Origin: Sphingobacterium yanglingense
GTDB taxonomy: Bacteria > Bacteroidota > Bacteroidia > Sphingobacteriales > Sphingobacteriaceae
Direction: 5' to 3'
Length of the DNA: 64,000 bases
Assembly: GCF_004363245.1 (NCBI RefSeq)
Contig: NZ_SNYV01000017.1
Coordinates: 62,001-126,000 of the forward strand
Every line of letters begins with the position of its first letter. The stretch's first letter is position 1. The notes under the pieces are model-generated. The model did no database searches, was not told the DNA's origin, and was given only the letters and a program-made list of their open reading frames with translations. Positions 51,907-61,610 of the stretch are shown piece by piece. A program made the translations under genes and the position numbers.

Positions 51907-53814
51907 ATGTCTAAAATTATAGGAATCGACTTAGGAACTACGAACTCATGTGTAGCCGTTATGGAAGGTAATGAGCCCGTAGTAATTGCAAACAATGAAG
52001 GTAAACGTACAACTCCTTCTATTGTAGCATTTGTAGATGGTGGAGAGCGTAAGGTAGGAGATCCTGCTAAACGTCAAGCTATCACTAACCCCCACAAAAC
52101 TATATACTCAATAAAACGCTTTATGGGTACCTCTTTTGATGAGGCCTCTAAAGAATTATCACACATTCCTTACAATGTTGTAAAGGGAGATAATAACACT
52201 CCTCGTGTAGAGATTGATGACCGTAAATATACACCTCAAGAAATCTCAGCGATGGTTCTTCAGAAAATGAAGAAAACTGCTGAAGACTATTTAGGTCAAG
52301 AAGTAAGCCGTGCAGTAATTACTGTGCCTGCATACTTTAATGATGCACAACGTCAGGCAACAAAAGAAGCTGGTGAAATCGCAGGTCTAAAAGTAGAGCG
52401 TATTATCAACGAGCCTACAGCTGCTGCGTTAGCATACGGTCTTGATAAAGCAAACAAGGATATGAAGATTGTTGTATTCGACTGTGGTGGTGGTACACAT
52501 GACGTATCTGTTCTTGAATTGGGTGACGGTGTATTCGAAGTTAAAGCTACTGATGGTGACACTCACCTTGGTGGAGATGACTTTGACAATGCAATCATCA
52601 ACTGGTTGAATGACGAATTCAAAGCTGAAAACAATGGTTTTGATTTGAAAAAAGATGCTATGGCATTACAACGTTTGAAAGAGGCTGCTGAAAAAGCAAA
52701 AATCGAACTTTCAAGCACTTCATCTACTGAAATCAACTTACCATACATCACAGCTGATGCTACAGGCCCTAAACACTTAGTACGCACATTATCTCGTGCT
52801 AAATTCGAAAGTTTAGTAGCTGATTTAGTACAACGTACTATCGAGCCTTGTCGTACGGCATTAAAGAACGCAGGCTTCAGTACATCTGATATCGATGAGA
52901 TCATCTTAGTAGGTGGTTCTACACGTATCCCTGCTATCGTAGATGCTGTTAAGAGCTTCTTCGGAAAAGAGCCTTCAAAAGGTGTAAACCCGGATGAAGT
53001 AGTAGCATTAGGAGCAGCTATCCAAGGTGGTGTATTGACAGGAGAAGTAAAAGACGTATTGTTATTAGACGTTACCCCTCTTTCTTTAGGTATCGAGACT
53101 ATGGGTGGTGTAATGACTAAATTGATCGAAGCGAATACAACAATCCCTACTAAAAAGTCGGAAGTATTCTCTACAGCATCAGACAATCAGCCTTCAGTAG
53201 AGATTCATGTATTGCAAGGTGAACGCCCAATGGCTGCACAGAACCGTACACTAGGACGTTTCCAATTAGCAGATATCCCTCCTGCTCCACGTGGTATTCC
53301 ACAAATCGAAGTTATCTTCGATATCGATGCCAATGGTATCATCAAAGTATCGGCTAAAGATAAAGCGACAGGAAAAGAGCAAAATATCCGCATCGAGGCT
53401 TCTTCAGGTCTTTCAGACGAAGAAATCCAGAAGATGAAACAAGAAGCTGAAGCAAATGCTGAAGCTGACCAAAAAATGAAAGAAGAAGCAGATAAAATCA
53501 ACGCAGCAGATGCATTGGTATTCTCGACAGAAAAACAATTGAAAGAATACGGTGACAAAATCTCTGCAGATAAAAAAGCACCTATCGAAGCTGGTTTAGA
53601 GAAATTGAAAGCGGCACACGCAGCTAGAAATTTTGCAGATATCGATAGTGCTTCTGAAGAATTGCAAAATGCATGGAATGCTGCATCTGAAGAAATGTAT
53701 GCTGCATCTCAACAAGGAGGACAACCTCAAGGTGGAGAGCAAGCTGGACAAGCTGGCGGAAACCAAGGTGGTGCAGACGATGTACAGGATGTAGATTTCG
53801 AAGAAGTTAAATAG
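51907..53814 (+). CDS. dnaK: chaperone DnaK (Hsp70)
   Basis: A 635-residue Hsp70: ATP-dependent folding chaperone. The nucleotide-binding domain starts IIGIDLGTTNSCVAVMEG and includes INEPTAAALAYG, VFDCGGGTHDVSVLE and LVGGSTRIP; the substrate-binding domain follows (DVTPLSLGIETMGGVMT, VLQGERPMAAQN), and the lid ends in a Gly/Gln-rich linker and DDVQDVDFEEVK, the usual tip. The gene shows strong codon bias typical of highly expressed genes. No dnaJ or grpE is adjacent, so it is a single-gene unit with a terminator directly after it. Confidence 0.98.
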   Translation: MSKIIGIDLGTTNSCVAVMEGNEPVVIANNEGKRTTPSIVAFVDGGERKVGDPAKRQAITNPHKTIYSIKRFMGTSFDEASKELSHIPYNVVKGDNNTPRVEIDDRKYTPQEISAMVLQKMKKTAEDYLGQEVSRAVITVPAYFNDAQRQATKEAGEIAGLKVERIINEPTAAALAYGLDKANKDMKIVVFDCGGGTHDVSVLELGDGVFEVKATDGDTHLGGDDFDNAIINWLNDEFKAENNGFDLKKDAMALQRLKEAAEKAKIELSSTSSTEINLPYITADATGPKHLVRTLSRAKFESLVADLVQRTIEPCRTALKNAGFSTSDIDEIILVGGSTRIPAIVDAVKSFFGKEPSKGVNPDEVVALGAAIQGGVLTGEVKDVLLLDVTPLSLGIETMGGVMTKLIEANTTIPTKKSEVFSTASDNQPSVEIHVLQGERPMAAQNRTLGRFQLADIPPAPRGIPQIEVIFDIDANGIIKVSAKDKATGKEQNIRIEASSGLSDEEIQKMKQEAEANAEADQKMKEEADKINAADALVFSTEKQLKEYGDKISADKKAPIEAGLEKLKAAHAARNFADIDSASEELQNAWNAASEEMYAASQQGGQPQGGEQAGQAGGNQGGADDVQDVDFEEVK

Positions 53815-53835
53815 CAACACTTCTTATCCAATTAG

Positions 53836-53867
53836 AAAAGCTCGAAGATTAATTTCTTCGAGCTTTT
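53836..53867. terminator. intrinsic terminator of dnaK
   Basis: AAAAGCTCGAAGA (53836-53848), six-base loop, TCTTCGAGCTTTT (53855-53867), followed by a T run: a 13-bp stem. It can also serve the convergent DUF2459 gene. Confidence 0.8.
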
Positions 53868-53921
53868 TTTATTGCTCCTTTACCAATCGATAAACAACGA
53901 GCGTTACGCTCCCCTTGGCGG

Positions 53922-54605
53922 TTACTTCTGATAATGTCTTAAAATTCCCTTGTCAAATACAGTCCAGATCCCGGACGGCATATTTGCCTTCTTAAGTCCC
54001 TGATTCGTCCAGGTATTGCATGAATAAAAAATACTGTAAGCCCCTTTAGCTTCGTAAAAAGCATCCGAATACCCATATTGTGCGTCTGTATGGATCAGAA
54101 TAGCATTACCTTTATCATCGGTATCCAGAGTAGCGAGTATGTAATCCCTCAATTGAAGCAATTGTACACTATCTACCTCTACCCGATAACAGTATTCGTC
54201 GACCAACATCTTATGATAGTAAGTCACATGTACTGCTGTCTCTCCGATCCCCAATGCCGCTACCAATGCTGTACTAGCTTTTAGGTCCTTCCATTCTGGC
54301 GTATTCAGATAAAAGCCTTTATCACCCCAGCCTATAGCTACAAATCGATAGCCTGCCTCTTTCCGCTTCACATCGTCCATAGGAAATACTGTTCCCCAAT
54401 CCATCAAATCCGTCTTAACAGGCAAAACAATATCGGTATGCACCCCATTAGACAGTATATAGACCTCATACTTAGGAGGCAATGCTTCGGTACTCATATC
54501 ATAGGCAGGAATTCTCGACAAGACCGCATCTACACCCATATAGACTCCTATAAAACCAACAAGCCCTAACACAGTATAAAGGATAACTACCCCTAATCTC
54601 CGCAT
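53922..54605 (-). CDS. DUF2459/TIGR02117-family membrane-anchored protein
   Basis: A 227-residue protein with one N-terminal membrane helix and an exported domain. Family phrases: SNGVHTDIVLP, IGWGDKGFYLNTP, IGETAVHVTYY and YSCNTWTNQGLKKA with a conserved Cys. The family is of unknown function (named in relation to urease regions in some species). The start is placed at the ATG 54605 (MRRLGVV) because the next in-frame ATG at 54629 lies inside the terminator hairpin of the upstream nucleotidyltransferase gene. Confidence 0.8.
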   Translation of the reverse strand: MRRLGVVILYTVLGLVGFIGVYMGVDAVLSRIPAYDMSTEALPPKYEVYILSNGVHTDIVLPVKTDLMDWGTVFPMDDVKRKEAGYRFVAIGWGDKGFYLNTPEWKDLKASTALVAALGIGETAVHVTYYHKMLVDEYCYRVEVDSVQLLQLRDYILATLDTDDKGNAILIHTDAQYGYSDAFYEAKGAYSIFYSCNTWTNQGLKKANMPSGIWTVFDKGILRHYQK

Positions 54606-54620
54606 ACATATAAAATTAAA

Positions 54621-54649
54621 AAAGTGCAAAACTTTCCGCTTTGCACTTT
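54621..54649 (-). terminator. intrinsic terminator of the nucleotidyltransferase gene
   Basis: AAAGTGCAAA (54621-54630), nine-base loop, TTTGCACTTT (54640-54649) forms a 10-bp stem right after the nucleotidyltransferase stop (54673). Confidence 0.65.
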
Positions 54650-54672
54650 CAATATATTAAGAATCTACGTAA

Positions 54673-55587
54673 TTAAAATAACTTTTCGGGATAAGCTCCC
54701 TCGGCAATAAGCTTCGAGATACTCTCCTGTACAATCTGTTTATCTTCGGAATAAGTAACTCCAAACCATTTTGATGATGTCGGAATCACTTTAAAATCAG
54801 CAAGACGGTTTTTCACCATATAATCTGGCACCGATGGAATGAAAAACTCAGCTTTTAGGTTCTCCGCATTTTCCTCTACAAACTTGGGGAACATAGACAA
54901 CGCCACTTCAAATACCTTCGGTGTGAATCCCCAGAAATTCATCGACACTCGTGTATCTGCCGCTAACTCTGTTTCGACTCCGCCCTCTTCATATACAATC
55001 TTTTTCGCTCCAGTAGTGTCTTCCTTGTAATAGATATTTGTACGTTCTGTAACACTTTCCATGTTTCCATCGGCAGAGACTTCACACACCCCTCTAGAGA
55101 CATAGCCGTAGTCCGACATCGTATTACCAACTTCAAATCCCATCAACGACATGTGTGTATCCGAGACCTCATTATTTAGGAAATTAGCCATTTTAACGAA
55201 AGAGTCCGTACCATAAAAATCATCGGCATTAATCACACAGAACGGCTCATTGATAAGATCTTTTGCGCTAAGTACAGCATGAGCTGTACCCCAAGGTTTT
55301 GTACGTTCGATTACACGATCCACTCCAAACTTTGTCAGGTCAAAATCTTGAAAAGCATAATCAACATCGATCAAGCCCTTAAATTTAGCGTCAAATTTTT
55401 CGCGCATGATGCTTTCAAACTCCTGACGGATAATAAAGACTACCTTTCCAAATCCAGCGTGTATAGCATCATATATAGAATAATCGATAATAGTCTCCCC
55501 ATGAGGGCCAAAATTATCTACTTGTTTCAAAGATCCATAACGACTCGCCATCCCAGCTGCTAAAACTAACAAAGTAGGTTTTCCCAT
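54673..55587 (-). CDS. sugar-nucleotide nucleotidyltransferase
   Basis: A 304-residue nucleotidyltransferase-fold protein. The N-terminal pyrophosphorylase loop LVLAAGMASRYGSLKQ is clear, with VFIIRQEFE and INADDFYG as the metal and nucleotide site. It should couple a sugar phosphate with NTP to give an NDP-sugar for envelope synthesis; the sugar is unknown. The ATG at 55587 (MGKPTLLVLAAG) is chosen over an ORF start 14 codons upstream, because the strand-loop begins directly there. It appears monocistronic. Confidence 0.85.
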   Translation of the reverse strand: MGKPTLLVLAAGMASRYGSLKQVDNFGPHGETIIDYSIYDAIHAGFGKVVFIIRQEFESIMREKFDAKFKGLIDVDYAFQDFDLTKFGVDRVIERTKPWGTAHAVLSAKDLINEPFCVINADDFYGTDSFVKMANFLNNEVSDTHMSLMGFEVGNTMSDYGYVSRGVCEVSADGNMESVTERTNIYYKEDTTGAKKIVYEEGGVETELAADTRVSMNFWGFTPKVFEVALSMFPKFVEENAENLKAEFFIPSVPDYMVKNRLADFKVIPTSSKWFGVTYSEDKQIVQESISKLIAEGAYPEKLF

Positions 55588-55631
55588 AATACGTAATATA
55601 GTTATATGCTTTTTTCTAATTGTGCACAAAC

Positions 55632-55689
55632 CTACATAAATTCATTTTTATGTGCAATATAATTGACTCATATTAATGAATTTATGTAG
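55632..55689. repeat. perfect 15-bp inverted repeat with 28-base spacer
   Basis: CTACATAAATTCATT (55632-55646) and its exact complement (55675-55689) lie in the gap between a nucleotidyltransferase and a HerA-like gene. It may be a transcript-end structure of the HerA gene, a regulator site, or a small mobile palindrome. Confidence 0.6.
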
Positions 55690-55741
55690 CTCTCCTCAAT
55701 CAGCCTTAAGGCCATCAAATAGAGAAGGCAAAGTATTGATA

Positions 55742-57289
55742 CTATTTCTTTTTGAAGAAAGCGTTCAATAGGCCATTAGCCAGCTTCCCAATCAGCTTGA
55801 CCCCCTCACGGGCCAGTGTCCGGCTCGCTTGTGTCTGAGCGGCTTCCATTGGGGTTTGCCTTCTAGATCGCGTAGCCGTTGGTCTACTCGCTTCTTTCTC
55901 TGCCTGCTGACGGGCCTTTGTTTCTTCTTTCAATCTATTGGCAGCCAACAATCTTTCCTCCAAAATTTCGGATGCTGTACGTCGCTCTATTCGCTCTTGA
56001 TATTTTGTAAAAAAGGAAGACCCCTTGATAAGCTCCTCATACTGCGAACTAGCGCAAGGCCCCATTACAGCCCGAGCTGGCACCAAATGTGTAGCCACCA
56101 CCTCTGTCGGGATTCCCTTATCATTCAACACCGTTACTAATGCCTGTCCCGTACCAAGTGATGTCAGCACTTTATCTATCTGATAGAACTCCGAGGTCGG
56201 ATAAGTCTTTACCGTCTTACGTAGATTCTCCGCATCATTGGGGGTAAAAGCCCGCAGAGCATGCTGTATCCTATTTCCCAATTGGCCTAATACACTCTCA
56301 GGAATATCCATTGCTGCCTGAGTACAGAAGAAAACCCCAACACCCTTGGAACGAATCAACCGTACAATTTGTTCAATCTGTGTTAAAAAGGCCTTAGATG
56401 CCCCATTGAATAACAAATGAGCTTCGTCAAAGAAGAACACCAATTTTGGTTTGTCCAGATCTCCTACCTCAGGTAATTTCTTAAACAACTGTGCCAACAG
56501 GCTTAATAAAAAGGTAGAGAAAAGCAACGGTTGATCCTGAATGTCAGAGATATTCAAAAGCGAAATAACACCCTTTCCATCTACTTTTCCAAACAGATCA
56601 TTAATATCAAACTCTCTTTCTCCAAATACATCGGACACCCCTTGCTGTTCTATAGCGACAATCTTGCGCAATATAGCGCCTGAACTCGCAGCACTGATTC
56701 TTCCGTAATCATCTTTGATCTCCTCCGCACCAGGCCCGTCAGAAAGATAGCTCAAAAGTCTTTTTAAGTCCGTAAAATCCACTACAGGTAGTTGCGTATC
56801 CTCCGCATATTTAAAAATAGCACTCAACACACCCGACTGCGTATCATTCAAGTCTAAAATTCTTGACAATAGTACCGGACCAAAGTCCTCAATAGTCACC
56901 CGCATAGGAGCTCCCAACTTACCACTCAAAGAAAACAATTCTATAGGAAATGCAGATGGCTCAAACGGAATACCAACAGCCTGTCCACGTTCAAGCAGTG
57001 CATCATTCGTCTTCCCTGCTTCGGCCAAGCCGGACAAATCTCCTTTCACATCCAACATAAAAACAGGAACTCCGGCATCCGAAAGCTGTTCGGCCATCAA
57101 TTGCAGTGTACGCGTTTTACCCGTACCCGTCGCTCCGGCGATCAGCCCATGACGGTTCATCATCTTCAAAGCCAGATTGACTTTAGCATCTGTCACTACC
57201 TCACCCTCTAAAATACCGGATCCCAATTGAATAAAAGGTCCCTTGGGATTATAAGAAGCCAGAACTTTATCAATAAACTGTTGTTTCAT
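55742..57289 (-). CDS. HerA-like ATPase (DUF853)
   Basis: A 515-residue P-loop ATPase of the HerA/FtsK-superfamily DUF853 type. Walker A is GATGTGKTRTLQLMAEQL, Walker B LVFFFDEAHLLF, and VFMLDVKGDLSGL and QAAMDIPESVLGQLGNRI follow as sensor segments; the C-terminus has a charged, Arg-rich tail (about 430-515) before a hydrophobic end. DUF853 members are thought to move DNA or interact with nucleases; the role here is unproven. The gene stands alone. Confidence 0.8.
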   Translation of the reverse strand: MKQQFIDKVLASYNPKGPFIQLGSGILEGEVVTDAKVNLALKMMNRHGLIAGATGTGKTRTLQLMAEQLSDAGVPVFMLDVKGDLSGLAEAGKTNDALLERGQAVGIPFEPSAFPIELFSLSGKLGAPMRVTIEDFGPVLLSRILDLNDTQSGVLSAIFKYAEDTQLPVVDFTDLKRLLSYLSDGPGAEEIKDDYGRISAASSGAILRKIVAIEQQGVSDVFGEREFDINDLFGKVDGKGVISLLNISDIQDQPLLFSTFLLSLLAQLFKKLPEVGDLDKPKLVFFFDEAHLLFNGASKAFLTQIEQIVRLIRSKGVGVFFCTQAAMDIPESVLGQLGNRIQHALRAFTPNDAENLRKTVKTYPTSEFYQIDKVLTSLGTGQALVTVLNDKGIPTEVVATHLVPARAVMGPCASSQYEELIKGSSFFTKYQERIERRTASEILEERLLAANRLKEETKARQQAEKEASRPTATRSRRQTPMEAAQTQASRTLAREGVKLIGKLANGLLNAFFKKK

Positions 57290-57485
57290 TATATCAACAA
57301 ATTAGTGTTTGTACTATCGAATTTATAAATAATCGATCAATTATCTGAATTAAATAATCCCACAAAACAACGCCTATTGTCAAAAACAACAATAACTCAA
57401 CCTTTATTCGCATCTTTTGTAATTTTTTTATAATAAAATTTCAAATAACACCCTGTTTGCAGATTTTTATTTTATTTTTGTCAAA

Positions 57486-57854
57486 GTGAAAATAACAAAG
57501 AGCATATCCCTATTTAGTAAAACACAGCGAATCATCGCTGCTAAGGTTTGCTTCTTTGTATTTTTTACCAAGATGCTTATCTCCGCCTCTCCTATGTTTA
57601 TGGATGTGTTGGACAAAGGCACAATATTACAAGTAGTCATGCAACTAGAGGTCGAATTGACCTCAAAAGGAGCAAACAGTAACAATGAAGATCTACACGA
57701 ACATGGTGTAAAAGTTTTCAAACCTGACGCTATTGACTACCTTACCTTCAATCCTTCAGTGGAGAACAACGGAAAGCAACGCAACTATCTCCGTAATGAA
57801 AAAGGAATTTGTAGCTACCACCCTTCGGTTCCCACTCCGCCTCCTAACTGTTAA
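57486..57854 (+). CDS. small probable exported protein of unknown function
   Basis: A 122-residue protein beginning with GTG, with a hydrophobic segment (about 17-40) that may be a signal or membrane anchor, then a polar part ending HPSVPTPPPNC. The final cysteine and Pro-rich tail are unusual. A -7 element TATTTTTG (57473-57480) lies six bases before the start, but an alternative ATG at 57571 would also be possible. No family is recognised. It lies 131 bases upstream of the SulP transporter gene. Confidence 0.5.
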   Translation: MKITKSISLFSKTQRIIAAKVCFFVFFTKMLISASPMFMDVLDKGTILQVVMQLEVELTSKGANSNNEDLHEHGVKVFKPDAIDYLTFNPSVENNGKQRNYLRNEKGICSYHPSVPTPPPNC

Positions 57855-57985
57855 GATAGATCTTTAAAACTCTTCACACACCTGATGTAGCCTTTTTGGG
57901 AATGCAATGGGGTATGAAATGTAGTTTACACGCTATTTTAAACATCACATTTAGACATTATTTAAAGTTTATGTTAGGAACACGT

Positions 57986-59575
57986 ATGTCCGCTTTTCTA
58001 AAATTATCGAAAAGGGACTTAAAATATGATTTCCCTGCTAGTATTGTGGTCTTTCTTGTCGCCTTGCCCCTATGTTTGGGTATAGCAATGGCTTCTGGAG
58101 CTCCCCTTTTTGCAGGTATATTGACAGGAGTTATAGGCGGGCTTGTAGTAGCTTCATTTTCTGGATCACAACTCAGTGTGAGTGGACCAGCTGCGGGATT
58201 GACCACCATTGTTTATGGTGCTATACAGCAATTAGGAGCCTATGAAACATTCTTACTCGCAGTAGTTATCGCTGGTATTGTACAGCTCGTACTGGGTATT
58301 ATAAAAGCGGGAATGATAGGCAATTTCTTCCCATCATCTGTCATCCTTGGTATGTTGACTGCTATTGGTATCACTATTATATTAAAGCAGCTTCCTCTTG
58401 CCTTCGGTATGACTGGAGCCCACGCTTTCGAATTAGAAGATGGAGGAGGGATAGCCGCATTTAAAGACACCGTATTCGCCGCTGTTAATTTAGGAGCTGC
58501 AGTAATTTGTTTCCTATCTCTAGCCATACTTATTTATTGGCCCTCAATCAAAGGGCTCAACAAACTTCCTGCCCCTCTTGCAGTAGTTATTGTAGGTATA
58601 ACGCTAGGATTTGCGTTTCAAGGGACACCTTTCGCTTTGACTATTGGCGAAACCCACTTTGTAGCCATACCTACCGTATCCTCCTTCGAAGAATTCACGG
58701 GGTTATTTATCTTTCCAGACTTCACACAGATTGTAAATCCTGATGTATGGATGGTAGCGGTCACCATTGCTGTGGTAGCCAGTTTAGAAACGCTACTTAG
58801 TATAGAAGCAGTAGACAAGCTAGATCCTTTCAAAAGAGTATCACCTACGAATAGGGAATTAGTAGCACAAGGAGTCGGAAACATGACGTCTGGGCTATTG
58901 GGAGGTATACCACTGACATCCGTTATCGTTCGGTCATCAGCCAATGCCAACTCAGGAGGACGCACACGACAATCAGCTATACTACATGGTATCTGGCTAT
59001 TGTTAGCTGTACTCGCCATTCCATTTGTTATCAATTTGATACCACTTGCCTGTTTAGCGGCTATCCTATTACACACGGGTTACAAATTAGCTAAGCCCGC
59101 ATTATTCAAATCAATGTACGGCAAGGGATTAGATCAATTTATCCCATTCATCGTCACCGTAATCGCTATTGTTGCGACAGATCTCTTAAAAGGTGTTGGA
59201 ATCGGTATTCTTGTATCCATGTTCTACATTTTTAGAGCGAACATACAGAATGCATTTATCTTCGACTTTACGAAAGATCCGGAAACAGACGATCAGGCAG
59301 ATAGCAAAGTGGTGATCACGCTTGCCGAGGAAGTCACTTTCTTAAATAAAGCGGCCATACAAAAACAGCTTTATGACTTACCCAAAGCAGTAAAGTCAGT
59401 TACAATAAATGGACGTAACAGTAAATTTATAGACAAAGATGTAATCGAGGTTATTAAGGACTACGAACAAAATGCCTTAAGCAAAGGCGTAGAAATTTCG
59501 CTAATCGATATCGCCTATAAAAAGCAACCGCAGAAAAATTTCAAATGGTCTAAAAAAGAGGTTTTGGAGAGCTAA
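57986..59575 (+). CDS. SulP-family anion transporter
   Basis: A 529-residue SulP transporter. The first helices carry DFPASIVVFLVALPLCLGIAMASG (about 13-36), then TM segments including SGPAAGLTTIVYGAI, and ends in a short STAS-like region (EVTFLNKAAIQKQLYDLPKAVKSVTINGRNS..) near 430-505. Neighbouring carbonic anhydrase suggests bicarbonate or sulfate transport (BicA-like). The ATG at 57986 (MSAFLKLSKRDLKYD) is preferred over the upstream TTG at 57896, which would add about 30 non-family residues. Confidence 0.9.
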   Translation: MSAFLKLSKRDLKYDFPASIVVFLVALPLCLGIAMASGAPLFAGILTGVIGGLVVASFSGSQLSVSGPAAGLTTIVYGAIQQLGAYETFLLAVVIAGIVQLVLGIIKAGMIGNFFPSSVILGMLTAIGITIILKQLPLAFGMTGAHAFELEDGGGIAAFKDTVFAAVNLGAAVICFLSLAILIYWPSIKGLNKLPAPLAVVIVGITLGFAFQGTPFALTIGETHFVAIPTVSSFEEFTGLFIFPDFTQIVNPDVWMVAVTIAVVASLETLLSIEAVDKLDPFKRVSPTNRELVAQGVGNMTSGLLGGIPLTSVIVRSSANANSGGRTRQSAILHGIWLLLAVLAIPFVINLIPLACLAAILLHTGYKLAKPALFKSMYGKGLDQFIPFIVTVIAIVATDLLKGVGIGILVSMFYIFRANIQNAFIFDFTKDPETDDQADSKVVITLAEEVTFLNKAAIQKQLYDLPKAVKSVTINGRNSKFIDKDVIEVIKDYEQNALSKGVEISLIDIAYKKQPQKNFKWSKKEVLES

Positions 59576-59709
59576 AGCCCGTGCTTGAATATAACACAAC
59601 ACACAAAAGATCAACCACATAAGAAAATATGTAGGTGTAAAATAATAGAATTAAAGTTAAAATGCTGTAACTTGGACTCGTTTAAGCAGTCCATATATTA
59701 AAAAGAAAC

Positions 59710-60357
59710 ATGGAAAATAAAGAACTAGAATTAGGTTTTCAGAGAATATTACAAGGTAACAAAGACTGGGTCGACTTCGTAAGCAAAGATACTACAGGCC
59801 GGTTTCAACAATTGGCAAAAGGGCAGAACCCAGAGATACTATGGATCGGTTGTGCGGATAGCCGCGTTCCTGCCAACGAGATTACCGGCACAAAACCAGG
59901 AGAGGTATTCGTACATCGTAATATCGCCAACATGGTGATACATGCCGATATGAGTATGTTATCCGTTCTGGATTATGCTGTAAACGTTTTGAAAATAAAA
60001 CAGGTCATCATCGCAGGTCACTACGGTTGTGGTGGGGTAGCTGCTGCCTTGAGCCGTCAGCAATTTGGTATCATCGATAACTGGCTGTGCCATATCAAAG
60101 ACGTGTACCGCATACATGCTGCTGAGATAGATGCTATCGACGAGCATGAGAAGAAGGTAGATCGTTTGATTGAACTTAACGTAAAAGAGCAGGTTTTCAA
60201 CCTATGTACAACTTCGATAATCCAAAATGCATGGAAAGAAAGAAATGATCTTGCTGTACACGGAATGGTTATTAATATTGGTACTGGTGAACTAACCGAC
60301 TTAAATTGCACATTCACCAGTAATGACGACCTTGGTGATGTATTTGCTTATAAATAG
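59710..60357 (+). CDS. beta-class carbonic anhydrase
   Basis: A 215-residue beta carbonic anhydrase interconverting CO2 and bicarbonate. The zinc ligands C48 (CADSR, with the catalytic Asp50-Arg52 pair), H104 and C107 (GHYGCGG) are all present. It fits the bacterial group of about 210-230 residues. It lies 134 bases downstream of the SulP gene, so it may supply bicarbonate to or remove it from the transporter; this is a conclusion from context. Confidence 0.95.
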   Translation: MENKELELGFQRILQGNKDWVDFVSKDTTGRFQQLAKGQNPEILWIGCADSRVPANEITGTKPGEVFVHRNIANMVIHADMSMLSVLDYAVNVLKIKQVIIAGHYGCGGVAAALSRQQFGIIDNWLCHIKDVYRIHAAEIDAIDEHEKKVDRLIELNVKEQVFNLCTTSIIQNAWKERNDLAVHGMVINIGTGELTDLNCTFTSNDDLGDVFAYK

Positions 60358-60376
60358 GAAGAGATAGAATCAAACA

Positions 60377-60411
60377 AAAAAAGCAATGAGACTTCTTCTC
60401 ATTGCTTTTTT
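60377..60411. terminator. bidirectional intrinsic terminator
   Basis: AAAAAAGCAATGAGA (60377-60391), five-base loop, TCTCATTGCTTTTTT (60397-60411): a 15-bp stem with T run, between the carbonic anhydrase and the convergent epimerase. Confidence 0.8.
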
Positions 60412-60430
60412 TGTAAGGCGCCTATTATTA

Positions 60431-61606
60431 TCAACTAACCTCCGACTTGACGCCTATTTTTTCGAGTGTAGTATAAACCTTGAACAATGCTCTAGGTACG
60501 TGAAAACAGCCCTTCCATTTTCCTCCTTTCAAGCTTAATAAAGGTTCTCCTTGACGATTTAGATAACCATACCACTCGCCATATTGAGGGTCTGAAAACT
60601 TATCAAATGAATACTGATCTAACCGTTCGAACCATTCTTTACATTTTAAATTGCCAGTATAGGCATATCCTTTAGCCATACAAACTAAAGCTTCCAGATG
60701 TACCCACCACAATTTCTGGTCCCACTCCAATTGCTGCAATGGTTTATTTAATATATCTTTAAAGTACAATATTCCTCCATGTTTCTCATCCCAACCATAT
60801 TCTAAAGCACGCAAAGCAATATCTACGCATCTCTGCATAAGTAATGGATCTCCCTTCCGCTCCGCCAGATCCATCATAAACCACATCGCTTCGATAATAT
60901 GACCTGGATTTACCAATCTACCTTCAAAACTATCAGAAAAGCTTCCATCTAAGTGAACATTCTCCATAATAAGTCCTGATTCCTCCTGATAAAAGACATT
61001 CATGACTTCATGAATAACCTTATCGATAAGTTCATCCACTATTTTACTACCGACGATATGCTCTAATTCTAATGACAAATTACTCAGGATCATAGGTAAT
61101 GCAAACCCCTTGAGTGATCTAGTACCAGGGTGTCCCTTATCGTACTTACCTTTAGGATTATCTTGTCGTTCCAGAATTCGCTTGAAAGTATCATGAGCTA
61201 CCTGGCCATATTCATCTGTTCCGGTAATTTTATACAAAGACGCTAATCCCATACTCGCAAAACAGTCCGAAAAAATATTGTAGGGCTGTACAAGAGCACG
61301 CCCGGATCTATCCAAAGAAAAGTACCAATCCCCCCGCTCATCTCGCCCATGATCCAAAATAAATCTCGCCCCTTGAATAGCCATATCTTTCCAGATGACA
61401 TTTTGTTCCACCTCATTATAGAGGGCGGACATTGTCCAGATCTGTCGTCCTTGTAGCCACATAAATTTGTCCGTATCGAAAACAGAACCGTCCCTATCTA
61501 AACAGGTGAAAAAACCACCATACTTTTCATCATTGGAGTGCTTAACCCAAAAAGGCATCACATTCTCTAGTAATTCCCGCTTATATTTTTCAACAAATGC
61601 TTCCAT
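60431..61606 (-). CDS. AGE-family N-acylglucosamine 2-epimerase
   Basis: A 391-residue (alpha/alpha)6-barrel epimerase of the AGE family. Typical phrases: FWVKHSNDEKYGGFFTCLDRDG near 18-39, NPGHIIEAMWFMMD, QKLWWVHLEALVCMAKGYA (His), and KGGKWKGCFHVPRALF near the end. The family interconverts N-acetylglucosamine and N-acetylmannosamine, and in Bacteroidota an AGE-type enzyme serves as NanE in sialic acid use; related cellobiose epimerases look alike, so the substrate is not certain. It is the last gene of the operon running from the right edge. Confidence 0.85.
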   Translation of the reverse strand: MEAFVEKYKRELLENVMPFWVKHSNDEKYGGFFTCLDRDGSVFDTDKFMWLQGRQIWTMSALYNEVEQNVIWKDMAIQGARFILDHGRDERGDWYFSLDRSGRALVQPYNIFSDCFASMGLASLYKITGTDEYGQVAHDTFKRILERQDNPKGKYDKGHPGTRSLKGFALPMILSNLSLELEHIVGSKIVDELIDKVIHEVMNVFYQEESGLIMENVHLDGSFSDSFEGRLVNPGHIIEAMWFMMDLAERKGDPLLMQRCVDIALRALEYGWDEKHGGILYFKDILNKPLQQLEWDQKLWWVHLEALVCMAKGYAYTGNLKCKEWFERLDQYSFDKFSDPQYGEWYGYLNRQGEPLLSLKGGKWKGCFHVPRALFKVYTTLEKIGVKSEVS

Positions 61607-61610
61607 CTCT

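Noticed and set aside
52563..53186. 207-codon minus-strand ORF
   Set aside because: Antisense to dnaK, a long highly biased gene; long shadow ORFs are expected there.
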